In this document: one piece after another, positions 54,166 to 62,737 of the stretch
How positions within the stretch are numbered: position 1 is the first letter of the stretch
Layout of the letters: each line of letters starts with the position of its first letter
Source: Brevibacterium oceani
Lineage (GTDB): Bacteria; Actinomycetota; Actinomycetes; Actinomycetales; Brevibacteriaceae
Direction: 5' to 3'
DNA: 64,000 nt
NCBI RefSeq assembly: GCF_013623835.1
Contig: NZ_JABKDE010000002.1
Coordinates: 248,001 to 312,000 of the forward strand
Program-made: the position numbers and the translations under genes
The notes under the pieces: model-generated
The model's database searches: none
What the model saw: the letters and a program-made list of their open reading frames with translations, nothing else
Told to the model about the DNA's origin: nothing

Positions 54166-55650
54166 ATGACCACCACCACGCCGGAATCGGTGCAGCCGAA
54201 GCAGGTCGCTGTCAATGACATCGGAACCGCTGAGGACTTTCTCGCCGCCGTCGACGAGACGATTAAGTACTTCAACGATGGCGACATCGTCGAAGGCGAA
54301 GTCGTCAAGGTCGACCGCGACGAAGTACTCGTTGACATCGGATACAAGACGGAAGGCGTCATCCTCGCACGGGAGCTTTCCATCAAGCACGATGTCGATC
54401 CCGGCGAAGTCGTCGAGGTCGGGGACGAGATCGAAGCCCTCGTTCTTCAGAAGGAAGACAAAGAGGGTCGTCTCATGCTCTCCAAGAAGCGTGCTCAGTA
54501 CGAGCGCGCCTGGGGCGACATCGAGAAGATCAAGGAAGACGACGGCGTCGTCACCGGCACCGTCATCGAGGTCGTCAAGGGCGGCCTGATCGTCGACATC
54601 GGGCTACGCGGCTTCCTGCCCGCTTCTCTGGTCGAGATGCGTCGCGTCCGCGACCTCGCCCCCTACATCGGCCAGCAGGTCGAGGCCAAGATCATCGAGC
54701 TCGACAAGAACCGCAACAACGTGGTGCTGTCCCGCCGCGCCTGGCTCGAGCAGACCCAGTCGGCCGTCCGCCACGACTTCCTGCAGACTCTGCAGAAGGG
54801 CCAGGTCCGTCCCGGCGTCGTGTCGTCCATCGTCAACTTCGGTGCCTTCGTCGACCTCGGTGGTGTCGACGGACTCGTCCACGTCTCCGAGCTGTCATGG
54901 AAGCACATCGATCACCCGGGTGAGGTCGTCACCGTCGGTGACGAGGTCACCGTCGAGGTCCTCGACGTCGACATGGACCGTGAGCGCGTCTCGCTCTCGC
55001 TCAAGGCCACCCAGGAAGATCCCTGGCAGCACTTCGCCCGCACCCACGTCATCGGACAGATCGTTCCGGGCAAGGTCACGAAGCTCGTTCCCTTCGGCGC
55101 ATTCGTCCGCGTCGAGGACGGCATCGAGGGCCTCGTCCACATCTCCGAGCTGGCCGTGCGCCACGTGGATCTGCCGGAGCAGGTCGTCTCCGTCGACGAG
55201 ACCATCTACGTCAAGGTTATCGACATCGACCTCGAGCGTCGCCGGATCTCGCTGTCGCTGAAGCAGGCGAACGAAGGCGTCGATCCCGAGGCCGAAGAGT
55301 TCCTCGACCCCGCTCTCTACGGCATGCCGCAGGAGTACGACGAGGACGGCAACTACAAGTACCCCGAGGGCTTCGACCCCGAGACCAACGAATGGGTCGA
55401 GGGCTACGAGGCTCAGCGCGAGACCTGGGAGCAGCAGTACGCCGCCGCTCAGGAACGCTGGGAAGAGCACAAGAAGCAGGTCGCCAAGGCCGTCGCTGCT
55501 GACGCCGAGGCCTCCGCCGCCGATGCCGTCGGCTCTGCCGATGCCGCACCGGCCACCGGATCGTTCTCCTCGGAAGAGGCGAACGACGAAGGCACCCTGG
55601 CCAGCGACGAAGCTCTCGCAGCTCTGCGTGAGAAGCTTGCAGGCAGCTGA
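54166..55650 (+). CDS. rpsA: 30S ribosomal protein S1
   Basis: 494 aa from ATG 54166 (MTTTTPESVQPKQVAVNDIG), with GGAG 11 nt upstream; the frame extends to 54043 but runs through the promoter. Four S1 OB-fold domains: about 36-105 (GDIVEGEVVKVDRDEVLVDIG), 122-187, 208-278 (GQVRPGVVSSIVNFGAFVDLGG) and 295-364. This is the shorter actinobacterial form. The C-terminus has an acidic, low-complexity tail of about 110 residues rich in Glu and Ala. Binds mRNA leaders on the 30S subunit. Given how many leaderless boxes are seen here, S1 may matter for only some mRNAs. Confidence 0.97.
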   Translation: MTTTTPESVQPKQVAVNDIGTAEDFLAAVDETIKYFNDGDIVEGEVVKVDRDEVLVDIGYKTEGVILARELSIKHDVDPGEVVEVGDEIEALVLQKEDKEGRLMLSKKRAQYERAWGDIEKIKEDDGVVTGTVIEVVKGGLIVDIGLRGFLPASLVEMRRVRDLAPYIGQQVEAKIIELDKNRNNVVLSRRAWLEQTQSAVRHDFLQTLQKGQVRPGVVSSIVNFGAFVDLGGVDGLVHVSELSWKHIDHPGEVVTVGDEVTVEVLDVDMDRERVSLSLKATQEDPWQHFARTHVIGQIVPGKVTKLVPFGAFVRVEDGIEGLVHISELAVRHVDLPEQVVSVDETIYVKVIDIDLERRRISLSLKQANEGVDPEAEEFLDPALYGMPQEYDEDGNYKYPEGFDPETNEWVEGYEAQRETWEQQYAAAQERWEEHKKQVAKAVAADAEASAADAVGSADAAPATGSFSSEEANDEGTLASDEALAALREKLAGS

Positions 55651-55663
55651 TAACAGCTACCCG

Positions 55664-55697
55664 AAGGGCTCCCGGTCGAAAGATCGGGAGCCCTTTG
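55664..55697 (+). terminator. Intrinsic terminator after rpsA
   Basis: A 14-bp stem (AAGGGCTCCCGGTC with one G-U pair) closed by a GAAA tetraloop and followed by TTTGTGT, 13 nt after the rpsA stop. The only terminator here with a recognisable T-rich end. Confidence 0.85.
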
Positions 55698-55723
55698 TGT
55701 ATGCCCTCACGCCTCCCACACGC

Positions 55724-57511
55724 ATGCAGCGTGCCCGGCCCTGGCTGTGGTACACAGTGCTGCTGTCCCTGGGCAGTCTGACGATCTTCGGCACCGTCGC
55801 GGCAGACCCGTCCGGGTCGGTCGTCGCCGACAACGACGACACGTCCCTCTTCATCTGGTGGCTCGGCCACGGTGCGCAGGTGCTCGCCGACGTCCTCGGC
55901 TTCGGATCCGGCCAAGCGGGCGGCCTGCTGTACACGGATTCGATGAACGCCCTCGGCGAGGGAGTCAACGGCGCCTGGAACACCTCGTTGGCCGGCATTG
56001 CTCTCCTCCTGGCCCCGCTCACCTGGGCAGCCGGGCCGATCATCAGCTACAACCTGCTCGTGCTGGCCACCCCGGTCCTCGTCAGCCTCGCCACCGCGGT
56101 GCTCTATCGCCGGTTCCTCGATCGACTTCCCGCCTTCATCGCCGCCGGCGGGGTCGGCTTCTCCAGCTACGTCATCGCCCAGCTCGGTGGGCATCCGAAC
56201 CTTGCCTTCGCCGTCACCCCGCCACTGACCGCCTGGGCGATCCTCGCACTGCTCGGACTCGGCCGAACGAACGATGCGAAGACCGATGACCGGCGGATCT
56301 GGCGGATCGGCATCGTCTTCGGACTCGTGCTCGGGTTCCAGTTCTACGTCTCCACCGAGGTGCTCGCAGGAACGTTCCTCGCCGCCCTCTGCCTCCTCGT
56401 CGTCCTCGCGCTGTTCGCTCGTCGCGCCCTCACCTCACGCTCCTGGGCGGCCCTCGGCCTCGGGTCGGTCATCGCCGGCCTCATCGCCGCGATCTGCGCG
56501 GTGCCGCTGCTCATCACCATGGCCGGTCCGAACGCCCCCGACGGCGCCATCCGACCGCACGGCGTGTGGAACACCGACCTCCTCGACCCGATCCTGCCGG
56601 CTGCTCCTGCCTGGCTGAGCACCGGAGTGTCCCCACTTCCGCGCATCATGGACATCGACCCGGCCGAGCTCGGTGCCTACGTCGGTGTGCCCGCGCTGCT
56701 GGTCGCCCTCGTCATCCTCATCGGCCTGTCCCTTCGCTCGCGTTATCGTCGCATTCTTCGCGTCTCCGCGGCGACGGGAATGCTCGTGTTCGCCCTCGCG
56801 CTCGGATCGCCGATCCTGCTCGGCGGGCGGGTGCTCACCGAGACCGGGCCGTTCGCTCTCGTCGAAGCCGTTCCCGTCCTCAACAACATCCTGCCCATGC
56901 GGCTCGTTCTCCACTCGACGATCGCGCTCTTCGCCATCCTCGGCGTCGGCCTCGAGTGGTCGCTGAAGCACCGTGACCTCGTGCGCGCCCGCGTCCTCAT
57001 CGGGCTGCTCGCCCTCGCAGCCGTCAGCGTCGTCCCTGGGCCGCAGATCGCGCGCGAAGTCACCGTCCCCGACTTCTACTCCGATGCCATCGCCGAGGTG
57101 GTCCCCTCCGGAGCAGTCGTCAAGACCTTCCCCCGCCCGCTGGCCTGGGCCGAACCTCACGCCGATGAGGCGATGGTGTGGCAGTCCGTGAGCGGATTCC
57201 GGTACAGGGAGACCGGCGGGTACTTCATCGGCTCGTCCCCCGACTCGTCCGTGATCTACACGGCGCCCGAGGACAGCCTCGATGAGCTGCTGCACGCCTC
57301 CGTGTTCGACGGTGACCCGATCCCGGACCCGCAGAGCGCCGAGGCGGCCGAGGCGATCGCCGATCTGCGCACCTCCGGCGTCGACTACATCGTCCTCGCC
57401 CCCGAGGCTCCGCTGCTGCCGGGAGGACAGCGCGCGTATGCACAGTTCCTCGACGAGGCCGTCGGGCAGCCGGAGTACGCCGATCAGGGCGTGCGCGTGT
57501 ACAGACTCTGA
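55724..57511 (+). CDS. Polytopic membrane protein, unidentified (possible GT-C type)
   Basis: 595 aa from ATG 55724; a GTG at 55697 is a possible earlier start but falls in the rpsA terminator. The first span is followed by an extracytoplasmic loop with acidic residues (VVADNDDTSLFIWWLGHG), then about ten more spans up to residue 460, and a C-terminal soluble extracytoplasmic domain of about 130 residues (FYSDAIAEVVPSG, DYIVLAPEAP). That layout and the early acidic loop resemble GT-C glycosyltransferases or YfhO-like proteins, but I do not recognise a specific family. Lies between rpsA and coaE. Confidence 0.7.
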   Translation: MQRARPWLWYTVLLSLGSLTIFGTVAADPSGSVVADNDDTSLFIWWLGHGAQVLADVLGFGSGQAGGLLYTDSMNALGEGVNGAWNTSLAGIALLLAPLTWAAGPIISYNLLVLATPVLVSLATAVLYRRFLDRLPAFIAAGGVGFSSYVIAQLGGHPNLAFAVTPPLTAWAILALLGLGRTNDAKTDDRRIWRIGIVFGLVLGFQFYVSTEVLAGTFLAALCLLVVLALFARRALTSRSWAALGLGSVIAGLIAAICAVPLLITMAGPNAPDGAIRPHGVWNTDLLDPILPAAPAWLSTGVSPLPRIMDIDPAELGAYVGVPALLVALVILIGLSLRSRYRRILRVSAATGMLVFALALGSPILLGGRVLTETGPFALVEAVPVLNNILPMRLVLHSTIALFAILGVGLEWSLKHRDLVRARVLIGLLALAAVSVVPGPQIAREVTVPDFYSDAIAEVVPSGAVVKTFPRPLAWAEPHADEAMVWQSVSGFRYRETGGYFIGSSPDSSVIYTAPEDSLDELLHASVFDGDPIPDPQSAEAAEAIADLRTSGVDYIVLAPEAPLLPGGQRAYAQFLDEAVGQPEYADQGVRVYRL

Positions 57512-57529
57512 GCGCAGGCGCCGGCTCGT

Positions 57530-57541
57530 TAGGATGACATC
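57530..57541 (+). promoter_or_regulatory. Putative leaderless promoter -10 box of coaE
   Basis: TAGGAT (57530-57535), 6 nt, then the ATG of coaE at 57542. No Shine-Dalgarno sequence in the 30-nt gap. Confidence 0.65.
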
Positions 57542-58753
57542 ATGCTGAGAATCGGTCTGACCGGCGGAATCGGCGCCGGAAAGTCAACAGTGTCCGCGAT
57601 GCTCGTCGACCACGGAGCGGCGCTCATCGACGCCGACCGAATCGCCCGCGAGGTCGTCGCGCCCGGTGAGCCGCTGCTCGACAGCCTCGTCGAGGCCTTC
57701 GGTCCGCAGATCCTCGATGCCGAGGGCGCCCTCGACCGTGCCGCACTCGCGGCCGCGGCCTTCGTCGACAGCGATCGCACCGCCACCCTCAACGGACTCA
57801 TGCACCCTGCCATCAGGGACCGCACCGCCGAGCATTTCGCTCGCCACGCCGAGGCGGACATCGTCGTCCACGATGTGCCCCTGCTCGTCGAGAACTCGAT
57901 GACTCCCGGCTACCACCTCAACCTGCTCGTCGACGTGCCCGCTGAGGTGCGTCTGGGCCGACTCATGGACTCCCGCGGAATGGACCGCGCGGACGCCGAG
58001 GCACGAATCGCCCGGCAGGCCGACGACGAGACCCGACGCGCCGCCTGCGATGTCATCATCGACAACTCGGGAGACATCGAAGCCACCCGCGACGCGGTGC
58101 GCCGGCTCCTCGAGACGAGGATCGACCCGTTCGCGGAGAATCTCGTCGCTCAGCGCCGTGCTGCCCGGCCGGCACTGCGCCTCACCGACCCCGCGGACGC
58201 CGACTGGGTCGGAGACGCCGCCCGCGTGATCGCAAAGCTGCGGCACGGAACCGGTGAGCGCTTCGCGATCGACCACATCGGATCCACCTCGGTGCCGGAA
58301 CTGCCCGCCAAGGACGTCATCGATCTCCAGCTCATCGTCCCCGACCTCGACACTGCACGCTTGCTGGCACCCCGCCTCGCCGAACTCGGGTACCCCGGAC
58401 GCGAACTGTCCGACCACCTCGGCGAGGGCGATCTCGAAGGGAAATGGTTCCACGCGAACACGGATCCCGGGCGAGCGGTCAATCTGCATGTGCGCACGGA
58501 GGGCTCGGTCGGGGCGCGCTTCGCCCTCGTCTTCCGAGACCTGCTGCGAACCGATGCGGGGGAGAGGGAGCGCTACCTGGAACTCAAACGCGGGCTCGTC
58601 GAACGGGTGATCTCCGAGGCAGGGACCGACGCCGAGGCGGCAGCAGGATCCGCGGCCGGATCCGACACCGAGGCGACGAACGCCTATGCGGAGGCGAAGG
58701 AGCCGTACTTCCTCGAGATGCGCCGGCGCCTCGTCTCGGAGAGCTTCGACTGA
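57542..58753 (+). CDS. coaE: Dephospho-CoA kinase fused to GrpB/UPF0157 domain
   Basis: 403 aa. N-terminal kinase (about 1-195): P-loop GLTGGIGAGKST (residues 5-16), acid in IDADRIAREV, VVHDVPLLVEN and the lid segment RLGRLMDSRGMDRADAEARIARQ. C-terminal GrpB-like nucleotidyltransferase-fold domain (about 215-400): FAIDHIGSTSVPELPAKDVIDLQLIV with the G-S-T-S-V and D-x-D/Q features. The fusion is typical of actinobacteria (mycobacterial CoaE has it). The kinase performs the last CoA step. The role of GrpB is not settled; regulation of the kinase has been suggested. Confidence 0.95.
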   Translation: MLRIGLTGGIGAGKSTVSAMLVDHGAALIDADRIAREVVAPGEPLLDSLVEAFGPQILDAEGALDRAALAAAAFVDSDRTATLNGLMHPAIRDRTAEHFARHAEADIVVHDVPLLVENSMTPGYHLNLLVDVPAEVRLGRLMDSRGMDRADAEARIARQADDETRRAACDVIIDNSGDIEATRDAVRRLLETRIDPFAENLVAQRRAARPALRLTDPADADWVGDAARVIAKLRHGTGERFAIDHIGSTSVPELPAKDVIDLQLIVPDLDTARLLAPRLAELGYPGRELSDHLGEGDLEGKWFHANTDPGRAVNLHVRTEGSVGARFALVFRDLLRTDAGERERYLELKRGLVERVISEAGTDAEAAAGSAAGSDTEATNAYAEAKEPYFLEMRRRLVSESFD

Positions 58754-58831
58754 GCGGCCGATCTCGCGCTGCTCGGTCGCAGGCATCCACGGGTCGGAGG
58801 CACGGGTCTGTCCTGTGTCAGGGGCGGGGGT

Positions 58832-58843
58832 TAGTGTTGGACC
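58832..58843 (+). promoter_or_regulatory. Putative leaderless promoter -10 box of uvrB
   Basis: TAGTGT (58832-58837), 6 nt, then ATG 58844. No SOS box (LexA: TCGAAC-N4-GTTCGA type) is visible in the 90-nt gap after coaE. Confidence 0.55.
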
Positions 58844-60976
58844 ATGAGCTCAGCACGACCCCTGCCCGCGATCGGCCACCGCCCCGACGTCACCCGTGAG
58901 GTGGCGCCCTTCGAGGTCGTCTCCGAATACTCGCCGTCCGGTGACCAGCCCACCGCCATCGAAGAGATCTCGGAGCGACTCGACGCAGGGGAGCGCGACA
59001 TCGTCCTCCTCGGCGCGACCGGCACCGGCAAGTCCGCGACGACCGCCTGGCTGATCGAGCAGGTGCAGCGACCGACGCTGATCATGGCGCCGAACAAGAC
59101 GTTGGCCGCCCAGTTGGCCAACGAGTTCCGGCAGCTGCTGCCGAACAACGCGGTCGAATACTTCGTCTCCTACTACGACTACTACCAGCCGGAAGCCTAC
59201 GTCCCGCAGACGGACACGTTCATCGAGAAGGACTCGTCGATCAACGACGAGGTCGAACGGCTCCGGCACTCGGCGACGAACTCGCTGCTGACCAGGCGCG
59301 ACGTCGTGGTTGTGTCGACGGTGTCCTGCATCTACGGCCTGGGCACGCCCGAAGAGTACGTCGACCGCATGGTCACCCTGCACAAGGGAGACGAATGCGA
59401 TCGTGACGAACTGCTCAAGCGCTTCGTGTCGATGCAGTACGCCCGCAATGACATGGCTTTCACGCGCGGCACCTTCCGTGTGCGGGGGGACACCGTCGAG
59501 ATCATCCCGCAGTACGAGGAGCTGGCGCTGCGGATCGAGTTCTTCGGCGATGAGATCGAGAACCTCCAGACCCTGCATCCCCTGACCGGGGAGATCGTGC
59601 GCGACGAAGAGACCATCCACGTGTTTCCCGCCAGCCACTACGTCGCCGGTGAGAACCGGATGGCCAAGGCCATCAGCGGGATCGAAGACGAACTGCAGCA
59701 GCGGCTGAGCGAATTCGAAGCCCAGAACAAACTCCTCGAGGCGCAGCGGCTGAAGATGCGCACGACCTACGACCTCGAAATGATGGAGTCGATGGGGTTC
59801 ACCTCGGGCATCGAGAACTACTCCCGGCACATCGACGGCCGATCACCCGGATCGGCACCGAACTGCCTGCTCGACTACTTCCCCGAGGACTTCCTCCTCG
59901 TCGTCGACGAATCCCACGTCACCGTGCCGCAGATCGGCGGCATGTACGAGGGAGACATGTCTCGTAAGCGCACCCTCGTCGAACACGGCTTCCGCCTGCC
60001 CAGCGCCATGGACAACAGACCGCTGAAGTTCGATGAGTTCCGCGAACGGATCGGCCAGACCGTCTACCTCTCCGCCACCCCCGGCAACTTCGAACTCGGC
60101 AACGCCAACGGCTACGTGCAGCAGATCATCCGTCCGACCGGCCTCGTCGACCCGGAGATCAAGGTCAAACCGACCAAGGGCCAGATCGACGACCTCCTCG
60201 ACGAGATCAGGACCAGGGTCGATGCGAACGAACGTGTGCTCGTGACCACTCTGACGAAGAAGATGGCCGAGGACCTCACCGACTACCTGCTCGAACACGA
60301 CATCCGCGTCCAGTACCTCCACTCGGACGTCGACACCCTCCGCCGGGTCGAACTGCTCACCGAACTGCGAGCCGGAGAGTTCGACGTGCTCGTGGGCATC
60401 AACCTCCTCCGTGAGGGACTCGACCTGCCGGAGGTCTCGCTCGTCGCGATCCTCGACGCCGACAAAGAGGGCTTCCTCCGCTCCTCGACCTCCCTCATCC
60501 AGACCATCGGCCGTGCGGCCAGGAACCTGCACGGTCAGGTCCACATGTACGCAGACACCATCACGGACTCGATGCGCACCGCCATCGATGAGACCGACCG
60601 CAGGCGCGCCATCCAGATCGCCTACAACAAGGAACACGGCATCGACCCGGCGCCCTTGGTCAAACGGATCGCCGACATCACCGAACGACTCCAGCGTGAG
60701 GACGAAGACACCCGCGAGCTGCTCACCGAATTCGACTACGGCAAGGGCAAACGCGGCTACAACTCGACCATCACCGATGAACAGCGCGAAGCCGCGAACA
60801 AGTCGGGTTCGCTGCGGCCACCGGCCGCCGACCTCACCGAACTCATCGAATCGCTGACCTCGCAGATGCATTCGGCTGCCGCCGAACTGCAGTTCGAACT
60901 CGCCGCCCGGCTGCGCGACGAGCTCTCGGACCTCAAACAGGAGCTGCGCCAGATGAAGGAGGCCGGACACGCCTGA
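58844..60976 (+). CDS. uvrB: Excinuclease ABC subunit B
   Basis: 710 aa. DNA damage verification helicase of nucleotide excision repair. Walker [13 protein letters not shown] (57-64), beta-hairpin [20 protein letters not shown] that threads between the strands, Walker B VVDESHVT, motifs [18 protein letters not shown] and TIGRAARN, and a C-terminal UVR motif that contacts UvrC ([28 protein letters not shown] in pieces). Complete and of usual length. uvrA and uvrC are not in the window. terC follows after 202 nt. Confidence 0.98.
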   Translation: MSSARPLPAIGHRPDVTREVAPFEVVSEYSPSGDQPTAIEEISERLDAGERDIVLLGATGTGKSATTAWLIEQVQRPTLIMAPNKTLAAQLANEFRQLLPNNAVEYFVSYYDYYQPEAYVPQTDTFIEKDSSINDEVERLRHSATNSLLTRRDVVVVSTVSCIYGLGTPEEYVDRMVTLHKGDECDRDELLKRFVSMQYARNDMAFTRGTFRVRGDTVEIIPQYEELALRIEFFGDEIENLQTLHPLTGEIVRDEETIHVFPASHYVAGENRMAKAISGIEDELQQRLSEFEAQNKLLEAQRLKMRTTYDLEMMESMGFTSGIENYSRHIDGRSPGSAPNCLLDYFPEDFLLVVDESHVTVPQIGGMYEGDMSRKRTLVEHGFRLPSAMDNRPLKFDEFRERIGQTVYLSATPGNFELGNANGYVQQIIRPTGLVDPEIKVKPTKGQIDDLLDEIRTRVDANERVLVTTLTKKMAEDLTDYLLEHDIRVQYLHSDVDTLRRVELLTELRAGEFDVLVGINLLREGLDLPEVSLVAILDADKEGFLRSSTSLIQTIGRAARNLHGQVHMYADTITDSMRTAIDETDRRRAIQIAYNKEHGIDPAPLVKRIADITERLQREDEDTRELLTEFDYGKGKRGYNSTITDEQREAANKSGSLRPPAADLTELIESLTSQMHSAAAELQFELAARLRDELSDLKQELRQMKEAGHA

Positions 60977-61015
60977 CCGGTCACCGGGATGTGAGGACCA
61001 CTGACGCTTCGTGAC

Positions 61016-61021
61016 TATACT
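61016..61021 (+). promoter_or_regulatory. -10 box of terC
   Basis: TATACT, close to the TATAAT consensus, 7 nt before the 5' side of the riboswitch. No convincing -35 element. Confidence 0.5.
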
Positions 61022-61027
61022 GGGGTG

Positions 61028-61146
61028 GCTGACGAAAGGGAGTATCCCGTCCATCCGTGCTCGTCACCACGATCCGCTCGAGGATCCGGGCGCGGAGCGC
61101 ACGCCGCCACTGACGCAGTGGTCTTAGCGTGGGAGAGACTTTCGGC
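61028..61146 (+). promoter_or_regulatory. yybP-ykoY (Mn2+) riboswitch upstream of terC
   Basis: The leader shows the two conserved halves of this RNA: CGAAAGGGAGTATC on the 5' side (61033 onward) and GGGAGAGACTTTCGG on the 3' side (61131-61145). CGAAAG (61033-61038) pairs with CTTTCG (61139-61144) to close P1, and a GCTCGTCACC element between them corresponds to the conserved UCGUCA region. The GGGAGUA and GAGAC loops form the Mn2+ site in known examples. These riboswitches turn on Mn2+ exporters such as MntP and TerC/Alx-type genes, which is what follows. GAAAGG 5 nt before the ATG is the ribosome-binding site. Confidence 0.82.
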
Positions 61147-61178
61147 ACGGGTACATCTCCGTCATCTCGAAAGGCATC

Positions 61179-62237
61179 ATGGATATTCTGTCCTCCACCC
61201 TCGCCGCCGGCGGCAGCTCCGCTGCGGCGAGCGAATCACCCATTCCCATGTGGTTCATGATCGGTTCGAGCGTCGCCGTCGTAGCGATCCTCCTCATCGA
61301 TCTCCTCCTCGTCATCAAGCGGCCCCACGTGCCGTCGATGCGCGAGGCCGGCATCTGGGTCGGCTTCTACGTCGCCCTCGCCCTCATCTTCGGCGCTTCG
61401 CTGTTCGCCATCGGCGATGCCCAGCACGGCAGCGAGTTCCTCACCGGCTGGCTGCTCGAATACTCTCTGAGCATCGACAACCTGTTCGTCTTCATCATCA
61501 TCATGGGCAGCTTCTCCGTTCCGCGGAAGTACCAGCAGGAAGTGCTCATGGTCGGCATCATCATCGCCATCATCTTCCGCGGCATCTTCATCCTTGCGGG
61601 TGCGGCGATCATCAGCGCCTTCGTCGAAGTCTTCTTCATCTTCGGCATCTTCCTCCTGATCGTCGGCTATCGACAGGCCTTCAGCGATGAGGACGAGGGA
61701 GATGGAGAGAACGGACTGATCCGCTTCCTCCGCAAACGCATCAACGTCGTCGACGAGTACCATGGCAACAATCTTCGGGTCACCCTCGACGACGGTAAGA
61801 AGTACTGGACGCCGATGTTCATCGTGTTCATCGCCATCGGCTCCACCGACGTGATGTTCGCGCTCGACTCGATCCCGGCGATCTTCGGCGTGACGCAGAG
61901 CGCATTCCTCGTGTTCACCGCGAATGTGTTCGCGCTGATGGGTCTGCGTCAGCTGTACTTCCTGCTCGGCGGGCTCGTCGACAAACTCGTGTACCTCCAC
62001 TATGGAATCGCCGCGATTCTCGCGTTCATCGGCGTCAAGCTCATCATCCACGCCCTGCATTCGAGCGATTGGGACTTCCTCTCCTGGGGCCACTCGATCC
62101 CCGAGGTGCCGACGTGGCTGTCGCTGACCTTCATCGTCCTCGCCATGGCCGTGGCGACGATCGCGTCACTGATGAAGATGCGCAAGGACGGCGTGAGCTT
62201 CAAGGACCTCCGATCCGAGGACTCCGAAGAGGCCTGA
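61179..62237 (+). CDS. TerC/Alx-family membrane protein, probable Mn2+ exporter
   Basis: 352 aa, about nine membrane spans. TerC motifs with acidic residues inside spans: LEYSLSIDNLFVFIII (E and D) and IGSTDVMFALDSIPAIFGVT (two Asp), which form the metal path in this family. A hydrophilic cytoplasmic loop (about 166-205, DEDEGDGENG) separates the halves. Called 'tellurium resistance' by old annotation, but the Mn2+ riboswitch in front indicates Mn2+ efflux, as for E. coli Alx. Ends near a bidirectional terminator. Confidence 0.9.
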   Translation: MDILSSTLAAGGSSAAASESPIPMWFMIGSSVAVVAILLIDLLLVIKRPHVPSMREAGIWVGFYVALALIFGASLFAIGDAQHGSEFLTGWLLEYSLSIDNLFVFIIIMGSFSVPRKYQQEVLMVGIIIAIIFRGIFILAGAAIISAFVEVFFIFGIFLLIVGYRQAFSDEDEGDGENGLIRFLRKRINVVDEYHGNNLRVTLDDGKKYWTPMFIVFIAIGSTDVMFALDSIPAIFGVTQSAFLVFTANVFALMGLRQLYFLLGGLVDKLVYLHYGIAAILAFIGVKLIIHALHSSDWDFLSWGHSIPEVPTWLSLTFIVLAMAVATIASLMKMRKDGVSFKDLRSEDSEEA

Positions 62238-62285
62238 GCCCACCGAAGCTCGCCCGCCTGCGGCCAGCTCCCGGATCAGACACAG

Positions 62286-62320
62286 GCGGGGCCCGTCCTG
62301 ATGATCAGGACGGGCCCCGC
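62286..62320. terminator. Bidirectional terminator between terC and yciI
   Basis: A perfect 16-bp stem (GCGGGGCCCGTCCTGA and its complement) with a 3-nt loop TGA between converging genes. No T tract on either side. Confidence 0.85.
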
Positions 62321-62345
62321 TCGCGCATCGTCGGCCGGTTCGCGG

Positions 62346-62377
62346 CTCGGTCGGTTTGAGACTCGGTCGGTTTGAGA
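62346..62377. repeat. Two tandem copies of a 16-nt unit
   Basis: CTCGGTCGGTTTGAGA at 62346-62361 and 62362-62377, identical, ending 1 nt before the yciI stop codon. Confidence 0.85.
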
Positions 62378-62378
62378 C

Positions 62379-62669
62379 TCAGCCGTTCGAAAACGGCCCG
62401 AAGACCGGTGTCCACTCGCGCACGGACACGGATTCGATGACTCCGATCGACGCGTAGGGATCCTCGGCGAGGTGGCGCTCGACCTCCGCGCGGTCGGCTG
62501 CGGCGAAGATCAGGAGGCCACCCGGCTGGGGTTCGTCATCGAGGGGACCGGAGGCGAGGATCACCCCGGCCTCGACGAGGTCCGACTGCCACTGGCGATG
62601 ACTCGGGCGGTTGTCCATCCGAGTGGCGGTGTCCGGACCATAGGTGTAGGTGGCGGCGAAGACTGGCAT
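62379..62669 (-). CDS. YciI-family protein
   Basis: 96 aa on the minus strand. Ferredoxin-like dimeric alpha-beta barrel of the YciI (YCII) family: MPVFAATYTYGP as strand 1, conserved histidine and aspartate near the start of helix 1 (RPSHRQWQSDLVEAG), GPLDDEPQPGGLLIF, and the strand after EDPYASIGVIES. Some relatives act as dehydrochlorinases or oxidoreductases; no activity can be assigned here. ACGGAG 7 nt before the ATG. Divergent from the helicase, 68 nt apart. Confidence 0.85.
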   Translation of the reverse strand: MPVFAATYTYGPDTATRMDNRPSHRQWQSDLVEAGVILASGPLDDEPQPGGLLIFAAADRAEVERHLAEDPYASIGVIESVSVREWTPVFGPFSNG

Positions 62670-62737
62670 CGATGAGCTCCGTTCGGCTATTAGGATTGAA
62701 CACGAATCAGTCTAATCGGAAAGGTCCGTGCATCAGC

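Noticed and set aside
58754-58843. LexA-controlled SOS box before uvrB
   Set aside because: No TCGAAC-N4-GTTCGA-like or CTG-N10-CAG-like palindrome was found in the gap.
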